A stretch of 64,000 bases of DNA from Nitrospirillum viridazoti. GTDB lineage: Bacteria > Pseudomonadota > Alphaproteobacteria > Azospirillales > Azospirillaceae. The stretch lies in assembly GCF_007827975.1 (NCBI RefSeq), contig NZ_VITT01000006.1; one strand, given 5' to 3'. The translations under genes and the position numbers were made by a program. Below, piece after piece: positions 58,961 to 64,000 of this stretch (positions are counted from its first letter, which is position 1; every line of letters starts with the position of its first letter). The notes below the pieces were generated by a model that saw only the letters and a list, made by a program, of their open reading frames with translations, did no database searches and was not told the DNA's origin.

Positions 58961-59391
58961 CGCGTGTCGTCCACCACGGCCCGGCTGGTGACGACCGCCA
59001 ATACGGGCCCCTCCGTTCCCCGCGCCGTCCCAGGCGCGCCTGTGATTGGACCTGTCATTGTCTGGGGCGGCGGGGCCATGCCGCGGACTTCTACCCGATA
59101 GTCCCGGTCGCCGGTCGGGGAAACGGCCACCGGCACAATTTTGACACGGTAGGGCAGGCCCCCTTCCGTCCTCTCCAGCGGCACGTCCGTGGGCCGGTCG
59201 GCCAAGGGGATGGCAACACCCGCCTCCGCCGCCACCGACTGGGCCAGGCGCAAGGCCGCCGTCTCCCCCCACGCCTGCCGCGCCGCCCAGGCGCCGGACC
59301 AGGCGGACTGCATCAGCAGCGCCGTGCCCAGGCCGAAGATGGCCAGGGCGATGAGCATTTCCAGCAGGGTGAAGCCGGCCGCGCGGCGCAT
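58957..59391 (-). CDS. gspI: Type II secretion minor pseudopilin GspI
   Basis: A 144-residue pseudopilin with cleavage site RRAAG/FTLLEMLIALAIFGL and Glu+5. The short globular domain contains YRVKIVPVAVSPTGDRDYRV. ATG at 59391 has GAGGGG 8 bases upstream; ATG at 59397 and TTG at 59406 are in frame. It overlaps gspJ by ATGA. Confidence 0.85.
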   Translation of the reverse strand: MRRAAGFTLLEMLIALAIFGLGTALLMQSAWSGAWAARQAWGETAALRLAQSVAAEAGVAIPLADRPTDVPLERTEGGLPYRVKIVPVAVSPTGDRDYRVEVRGMAPPPQTMTGPITGAPGTARGTEGPVLAVVTSRAVVDDTR

Positions 59392-59418
59392 GGGCATTCC
59401 CCTCAATCTGGCCCCTCC

Positions 59419-59859
59419 CTAATCGCGGCGAACGGTGCCCAGCGGCCAGTCCACCCGCACGGTGGCGGCGCGGTCGCCCTCGCTGAGACGGATTTCGGCG
59501 CCGGGGGACCAGCCGCCAGGCAGGAACACCACGGCGCCGGGCCGGCCGGCATCGGCGCCGTCGATGGCCAGGGTCACGGCGGCGATGCGGCGCAGCCGCC
59601 GGCCGGCGGCACCTCCGGTGGGATGCTTCAGGTCATCCAGGGAAAAGGCCACCGGCTGGCCGGTCACCATGGCCTCCACCTGGCGGTTGCGCAGCTCATC
59701 CTCCAGCGCGGAGACGGCGGCACTGAAGCGTAGGCCGGGCAGGCGGTCCTGGATGCCCAGCGCCAGGGCCGCCCCCAGGATGCCCAGGATCACCAGTACC
59801 ACCAGCACCTCGACCAGCGTGAAGCCAGCCGCACGCCGCGGTGGGACCTCGACCAGCAT
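59419..59859 (-). CDS. gspH: Type II secretion minor pseudopilin GspH
   Basis: A 146-residue pseudopilin with cleavage site RRAAG/FTLVEVLVVLVILGI and Glu+5. The globular part (ALEDELRNRQVEAMVTGQPV, GAVVFLPGGWSPGAEIRLSE) is typical of GspH, which bridges the GspG fibre to the tip complex. Confidence 0.88.
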   Translation of the reverse strand: MLVEVPPRRAAGFTLVEVLVVLVILGILGAALALGIQDRLPGLRFSAAVSALEDELRNRQVEAMVTGQPVAFSLDDLKHPTGGAAGRRLRRIAAVTLAIDGADAGRPGAVVFLPGGWSPGAEIRLSEGDRAATVRVDWPLGTVRRD

Positions 59860-59865
59860 GATGAC

Positions 59866-60327
59866 CTACCAGCTGGTGACGTCGCGGGCGTCGCCCTCGC
59901 CGCCCGGGGCGTTGTCGCTGCCGTAGGTGAAGATGTCGTAGGCGCCGTGGTCGCCGGGCACCTTGTAGCGGTAGGCGTTGCCCCAGGGGTCGATCAGGGC
60001 CTGGCGCTTGCGCAGGTAGGGCCCGCGCCAGCTGGCGTCGCCGGCGGGCGCGGTCACCAGCGCCTCCAGCCCCTCCTGCGTCGTGGGATAGCGGCCGACA
60101 TCGACGTAGAATAGGTCGACGGCCGCCACCAGGGTGTTGATCTGGGCCTGCGCCGCCTCCCCCTTCGCCTTGCCCAGGCGGGCGACCAGGTTGGGGGCGA
60201 CCAGCAGGCCCAGCAGGCCGATGATCACCAGCACCACCAGCACCTCGACCAGGGTGAACCCCCGCTGCCTCCCGCGGTCACGACGGAAGATGGAGTTCAG
60301 GTCCAGGGTGTCAGAGGGCGATGTCAT
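59866..60327 (-). CDS. gspG: Type II secretion major pseudopilin GspG
   Basis: A 153-residue major pseudopilin. The cleavage site is RQRG/FTLVEVLVVLVIIGL. The GspG signature YPTTQEGLEALV, the calcium-loop region and DPWGNAYRYKVPGDHGAYDI are present. It overlaps the gspF 3' end by 17 bp. The leader is about 22 residues, longer than usual (MTSPSDTLDLNSIFRRDRGR), so a shorter start is possible. Confidence 0.95.
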   Translation of the reverse strand: MTSPSDTLDLNSIFRRDRGRQRGFTLVEVLVVLVIIGLLGLLVAPNLVARLGKAKGEAAQAQINTLVAAVDLFYVDVGRYPTTQEGLEALVTAPAGDASWRGPYLRKRQALIDPWGNAYRYKVPGDHGAYDIFTYGSDNAPGGEGDARDVTSW

Positions 60328-61534
60328 TCAGGCTGAGGATCCCCGCGATGAGGGCGGCGAAGATGCCGCCGACCATGCCGCCGAGAACAAGGGTTAGGAC
60401 GGGCGTCACCAAAGACAAGGCCCTATCCAGCGCTACGCCCCTTTCGCGCTCCAACACTTTCGACAGATCCAGCAGGCCCTGGGGCAGGCTGGCGGTCTGT
60501 TCCGCCATGGCCAGCATGCGCGACAGGCGGCGGGGGAACAGCGGTTCGGCCTGCACCGCGCGGCTGAGGTCGGACCCGCCGCGCACGGCGACACGCACCC
60601 GGTCGGCGGCGCCGGCCAGCGCGCGGTTGGCGACGCAGCCGCCGGCGGTGGCCAGGGCGGAGGCCAGCGGTACCCCGCCGCTGAGCAGGCTGGCCAGCGT
60701 ACGGGTGTAGAGCGCCAGCTGGGCGTCCCCGATCAGCCGGCCCAGGGGACCCGTGGCCACCAGCAGCATGCGGTCCATGCGCAGGCGCAACTCGGGCTGG
60801 CGGTAGGCGCGCAGGGTCGCCAGCATGGCCAGGGCACCGCCCGCCAGCAGGCCGGGGCCGAAGCGGCCCAGCAGGTCACCGATGGCCAGGACGGCGGCGG
60901 TGGCGGCGGGCAGCTTGGCCTTGCTGCCGGCGAACAGATCCTGGAACTGCGGCAGGACATAACCGGCCATCAGGGCCAGGGCCGCCAGGGTCAGAAGGCC
61001 GATCAGGGCGGGATAGGTCATGGCGCTGATCAGGCGCTGGCGGAACTGAGCGCGGTCCTCCTCCAAGCTCGCCAAGTGGCCCAGGGCAGCGGCCAGGGAT
61101 CCGCCCTGCTCCCCCGCCGCGACCAGGCCCACGAACTCCGGCGGGAAGACCCCGCGCTGGGCGGCCAAGGCGGCCGCCAGGCTGTCGCCGGCGCGCACCC
61201 GGGCGCGAATCTCACCCACCAGGGCAGCGGCGGCCGGACGCTGCATCTGGTCGGCGACCAGGCCCAGGGCCGGTTCCAGGGCGAAGCCGGCGGAGACCAG
61301 GTTGGCCAGGTCCCGCACCAGGGACAGCCGTTCCGCCCGCTTGAGGCCCTTGGCGCCACCCCCGCCGAAGGCGCGACCGGCCCCTTCCGCCTTGATCGAC
61401 AGCGGCGTCAGGCCGCGCTGCATCAGCTGATCGACGGCTGCGCGGCGGTCGGCGGCCTCGATGGTGCCCCGGCTGGCGCGGCCATTGGCGTCGACGGATC
61501 GGTAGGTGAAGTTGGTCATGGCCATCGTCGTCAT
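60311..61534 (-). CDS. gspF: Type II secretion inner-membrane protein GspF
   Basis: A 407-residue platform protein with two GspF/PilC repeats (LVRDLANLVSAGFALEPALG and LYTRTLASLLSGGVPLASAL). Three hydrophobic segments are visible (ALIGLLTLAALALMAGYVLP; GPGLLAGGALAMLATLRAY; LVTPVLTLVLGGMVGGIFAA). The N-terminal domain begins FTYRSVDANGRASRGTIEA. It starts 5 bp after the gspE stop. Confidence 0.93.
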   Translation of the reverse strand: MTTMAMTNFTYRSVDANGRASRGTIEAADRRAAVDQLMQRGLTPLSIKAEGAGRAFGGGGAKGLKRAERLSLVRDLANLVSAGFALEPALGLVADQMQRPAAAALVGEIRARVRAGDSLAAALAAQRGVFPPEFVGLVAAGEQGGSLAAALGHLASLEEDRAQFRQRLISAMTYPALIGLLTLAALALMAGYVLPQFQDLFAGSKAKLPAATAAVLAIGDLLGRFGPGLLAGGALAMLATLRAYRQPELRLRMDRMLLVATGPLGRLIGDAQLALYTRTLASLLSGGVPLASALATAGGCVANRALAGAADRVRVAVRGGSDLSRAVQAEPLFPRRLSRMLAMAEQTASLPQGLLDLSKVLERERGVALDRALSLVTPVLTLVLGGMVGGIFAALIAGILSLNDIAL

Positions 61535-61539
61535 TTTTC

Positions 61540-63273
61540 TTAATCCGCTTTGGTCACGCGCAAAATTTCTTCAGGCGTCGTCACCCCGTCCAACACCCGC
61601 TGCAGGCCGTCCTGGTACAGGGGCACCATGCCGCCGGTCGCCACCGCCGCCGCCTCGATCTCCGCCGACGACGCCCCCTGGCGGATCAGCGCCCGCACCT
61701 GGTCGTTGACGGGCAGCCACTCGGCGATGGCGCAGCGGCCGCGATAGCCCGTGCCGTTGCAGGCGGGGCAGCCCACGGCGCGATAGACCGTGGTCGGGCG
61801 CGCCGGCAGGCCCAGTGACGCCGCCGCCTCGGCCGACAGGGCGTGGGGCTGGCGGCAGTGGAGGCACAGGGTGCGCACCAGGCGCTGGGCCAGCACGCCG
61901 TTGAGGGTGGAGGCCAGCAGGTAGGGGTCCACTCCCATGTCCATCAGGCGCGGCACCGCGCCGGCGGCATCGTTGGTGTGCAGGGTGGACAGCACCAGAT
62001 GGCCGGTCAGGGCCGCCTGCACCGCCACCTTGGTGGTCTCGCCATCGCGCATCTCACCCACCAGGATGACGTCGGGGTCCTGGCGCAGGAAGCTGCGCAG
62101 GGCATGGGCGAAGGTCAGGCCGATGCCCGGCTTCACCTGGGTCTGGTTGATGCCGTCCAGCAAATATTCCACCGGATCCTCGACGGTCAGGATCTTGCGG
62201 CGGGCGGCGTCCATGCCGCGCAGGCCGGCGTAGAGGGTGGTGGTCTTGCCGCTGCCGGTGGGCCCCGTCACCAGCACGATGCCGTGGGGGCGGTCCAGCT
62301 CGGCCGCCAGCGGGTCCGCCACCCAGGCCGGCAGGCCCAGATTGTCCAGCCGGCCACCGGCGGTCTGCTGGTCCAGGATGCGCATCACCACGTCCTCGCC
62401 ATGCACGGTCGGGGTGGTGGAGACGCGGAAGTCGATCTCGCGGCCCTGCAGGGTCTGACGGATGCGGCCGTCCTGGGGCAGGCGGCGCTCACCAATGTCC
62501 AGGCCGGCCATGACCTTGACGCGGGTGATGAAGCCGGCGGCCACGCGCCGGGGCAGCACCTCGGCCTCGCGCAGGATGCCGTCGACGCGGTGGCGGACGA
62601 CCAGGCGGTCGGCCATGGGCTCGACATGGATGTCGGTGGCGCCGGCGGCCAGCGCCGCCTGGATGGCGTTGCCCACCAGGCGCACCACCGGCCCCTCGCT
62701 GGCCAGGTCCCGCAGGCGCTCGGCGTCGCCCTCCAGCAGGTCGGGTATCTCGTCCTGGTTGGCGGCGGCGGGTGCGGCCTCATACAGCCGGTCCAGCGCC
62801 GCGGCGATGGCGGTGCCGGTCATGATCACGGGCCGCACCGGGCGGCCGGCCAGGAAAGCGGCGGCCTTCAACGCCTGGGTATCCAGCGGGTCGGCCACGG
62901 CGAACACGGCCTGGGTGCCGTCGCCAGAAGCGCCGCCCGCGGCCAGGGGCAGCATCAGCTTGGTCTTCAGGAAGGACAGGTTGGCCGTTTCCATCATCAC
63001 CGGCGCCTCGGGCACATGGTCGGCCGGCCACAGCGCCAGGCCCAAGGCCTGGGCGTACGCCCCCGCCATATGCTCTTCCGACACCAGACCCAAATCCACC
63101 AGCCGACGGTCCACCCGGCCGCCCGCCGCCTGCGCACGCGCCACCGCGCCGTTGGCCAGCTGGCCCTGTGCCGCCAGCGCGGACAGGACGCGGGTCAAGG
63201 GGTCGTCCTGGTGGTCGTGCCGCTGCATGGTATCGGTAACAGCACGGACAGCTGAATGTTGATGGGCGGTCAC
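61540..63273 (-). CDS. gspE: Type II secretion ATPase GspE
   Basis: A 577-residue hexameric ATPase powering pseudopilus assembly. The N-terminal N1E-like domain binds GspL. Walker A is GPTGSGKTTTLYAGL with K343; the Asp box, Walker B (DPDVILVGEMRDGETTKVA) and His box (GHLVLSTLHTNDA) follow. The tetracysteine metal-binding element is present (CLHCRQP ... CPACNGTGYRG). A GTG at 63273 with AAAAGG 8 bases upstream is used. It is the first gene of the operon. Confidence 0.96.
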   Translation of the reverse strand: MTAHQHSAVRAVTDTMQRHDHQDDPLTRVLSALAAQGQLANGAVARAQAAGGRVDRRLVDLGLVSEEHMAGAYAQALGLALWPADHVPEAPVMMETANLSFLKTKLMLPLAAGGASGDGTQAVFAVADPLDTQALKAAAFLAGRPVRPVIMTGTAIAAALDRLYEAAPAAANQDEIPDLLEGDAERLRDLASEGPVVRLVGNAIQAALAAGATDIHVEPMADRLVVRHRVDGILREAEVLPRRVAAGFITRVKVMAGLDIGERRLPQDGRIRQTLQGREIDFRVSTTPTVHGEDVVMRILDQQTAGGRLDNLGLPAWVADPLAAELDRPHGIVLVTGPTGSGKTTTLYAGLRGMDAARRKILTVEDPVEYLLDGINQTQVKPGIGLTFAHALRSFLRQDPDVILVGEMRDGETTKVAVQAALTGHLVLSTLHTNDAAGAVPRLMDMGVDPYLLASTLNGVLAQRLVRTLCLHCRQPHALSAEAAASLGLPARPTTVYRAVGCPACNGTGYRGRCAIAEWLPVNDQVRALIRQGASSAEIEAAAVATGGMVPLYQDGLQRVLDGVTTPEEILRVTKAD

Positions 63274-63789
63274 GTAGTATACCTTTTAAAACTGGATGCC
63301 GAATATGCCGGGTGCTCTGCTAGGGAATAGTTCTAGGTCGTAAAGGTTAATATATCGCGAAGGGCCTAGGTCTCTGCGCCTAGCTCTTAGGGGGTAGTTT
63401 TGACCCATGAATCGGGGGCGACCCCCTCATCCTCTTGGAAATTCTATATGAATCAGGCGATAACGGTCTGTGAACAGGTGGGATAGGCTGGTGTTTTGGC
63501 CCCCGCCTACGCCTTTCATCTAGGCATGACCCAGGCCTCGGCAAGGCATCTTGCTTAACAACAAAGACAATATTCATAAAATTTTAGATTTAATGCCGGC
63601 GGCACATTTACCAAAATTCGCCAATAGGTACTTGAATCGTTTCGGATTTTCTTGAGCGCCTAATTTATAGACACGTCCATTTAGATGCGCCGCCAGTCAA
63701 AACCCACAATAAAACGTTGCTGATCCTTCCTGTGGGAAGACCACCCTTGAACTGAACGCATTGCTGAACGGATTTCGTAAGATCGTATC
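63274..63789. promoter_or_regulatory. AT-rich region upstream of the type II secretion operon
   Basis: About 516 bp without a convincing gene and clearly lower in GC than everything around it. It must contain the gspE promoter on the minus strand. Repeated CTAGG/CCTAG elements (around 63318-63390) and two CTGAACG heptamers (near 63750-63770) are visible. No RNA gene or mobile-element end was recognised. Confidence 0.45.
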
Positions 63790-64000
63790 CTAAATACAAT
63801 CTAAGGTTTCCAGCAGCTTGCGCGACCGGGCCAACAGATCGATGAACGCCGCATCCTGGATCTTGGCCAGCCGCACGGCGAAGGCCACGGCCTCGGGGTC
63901 GCGTTGGCCGGACAGCTCATGCAGGGCCCGCGCCCGCTCCAGCCCCGCCGCCAAGCTGGTGTACCAGGAGACTAGGTCGCGCGGCAGCGGCGTGGGCAGG
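63790..64000 (-). CDS. 3' end of an unidentified gene (runs off right edge)
   Basis: A frame open from the window edge encodes 69 residues ending in LLARSRKLLETLDCI and a TAG stop at 63790-63792. GC pattern and codon use match neighbouring genes, in contrast to the AT-rich DNA beyond its stop. The visible part is helical and Ala/Leu/Arg-rich (AAGLERARALHELSGQRDPE, AVAFAVRLAKIQDAAFIDLL). The family cannot be told from this fragment. Confidence 0.65.
   Translation of the reverse strand, partial: LPTPLPRDLVSWYTSLAAGLERARALHELSGQRDPEAVAFAVRLAKIQDAAFIDLLARSRKLLETLDCI

Noticed and set aside
63380..63577. 65-codon minus-strand frame in the AT-rich region
   Set aside because: Pro/Arg-rich translation with no ribosome site and no coding-like composition; likely random.

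Overview
The window is GC-rich (roughly 68-70% by eye) bacterial chromosome-like DNA with tightly packed, often overlapping genes. Gene content and style suggest an alphaproteobacterium close to Azospirillum/Nitrospirillum/Niveispirillum: an Azospirillum-type oxidative L-arabinose pathway, a NasS/NasT-controlled assimilatory nitrate operon with a sigma-54 promoter, and a TonB receptor feeding a glycan-utilisation locus. The genus is inference; no rRNA or other taxonomic marker is present.

Layout. (1) 1-4.2 kb: two glycosyltransferases on opposite strands and a UDP-glucose 4-epimerase, probably part of an exopolysaccharide locus. (2) 4.2-10.3 kb: tyrosine/phenylalanine catabolism, with an aromatic aminotransferase plus Rieske protein divergent from an Lrp/AsnC regulator, then hmgA-fahA-SDR-phhB behind a promoter overlapped by a perfect palindrome. 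(3) 10.3-23.9 kb: nitrate assimilation. nasT-nasS come first, then an acquired-looking islet (two small paralogous membrane proteins and a ccdAB toxin-antitoxin), a PP2C phosphatase-Ser/Thr kinase fusion on the opposite strand, a sigma-54 promoter with a structured leader, and nasA-nirB-nirD-nasC-cobA-trpD2-like. (4) 23.9-27.2 kb: small stress and accessory genes (orphan small protein, NTF2-like protein, ECF sigma factor, glutathione transferase, membrane protein).

(5) 27.2-49.3 kb: a pentose/galactoside utilisation locus. An exported GH51 arabinofuranosidase and GH27 alpha-galactosidase, a divergently encoded Tat-exported TIM-barrel protein of unknown specificity and a TonB receptor would release and import arabinose- and galactose-containing oligosaccharides. 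A YtfQ/R/T/YjfF-like ABC importer takes up the monosaccharide. L-arabinose 1-dehydrogenase, an IlvD/Edd-type L-arabinonate dehydratase, an AraD1-type 2-keto-3-deoxy-L-arabinonate dehydratase and a ketoglutarate-semialdehyde dehydrogenase convert it to 2-oxoglutarate; the lactonase step is not encoded here. Two GntR/FCD regulators lie in the locus, and a perfect LacI-type operator lies upstream of one of them. An APC amino-acid permease interrupts the locus.

(6) 49.3-51.9 kb: a PadR regulator between two paralogous membrane proteins, preceded by two tandem 21-bp palindromes, then a small secreted protein. (7) 51.9-63.3 kb: a complete type II secretion operon on the minus strand, order E-F-G-H-I-J-L-M-N-D-K-O. 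This is the Xanthomonas xps-like order with K moved behind D and a prepilin peptidase appended. (8) 63.3-64 kb: AT-richer non-coding DNA and the 3' end of an unidentified minus-strand gene. No tRNA, rRNA, CRISPR array, transposase or integrase was seen.
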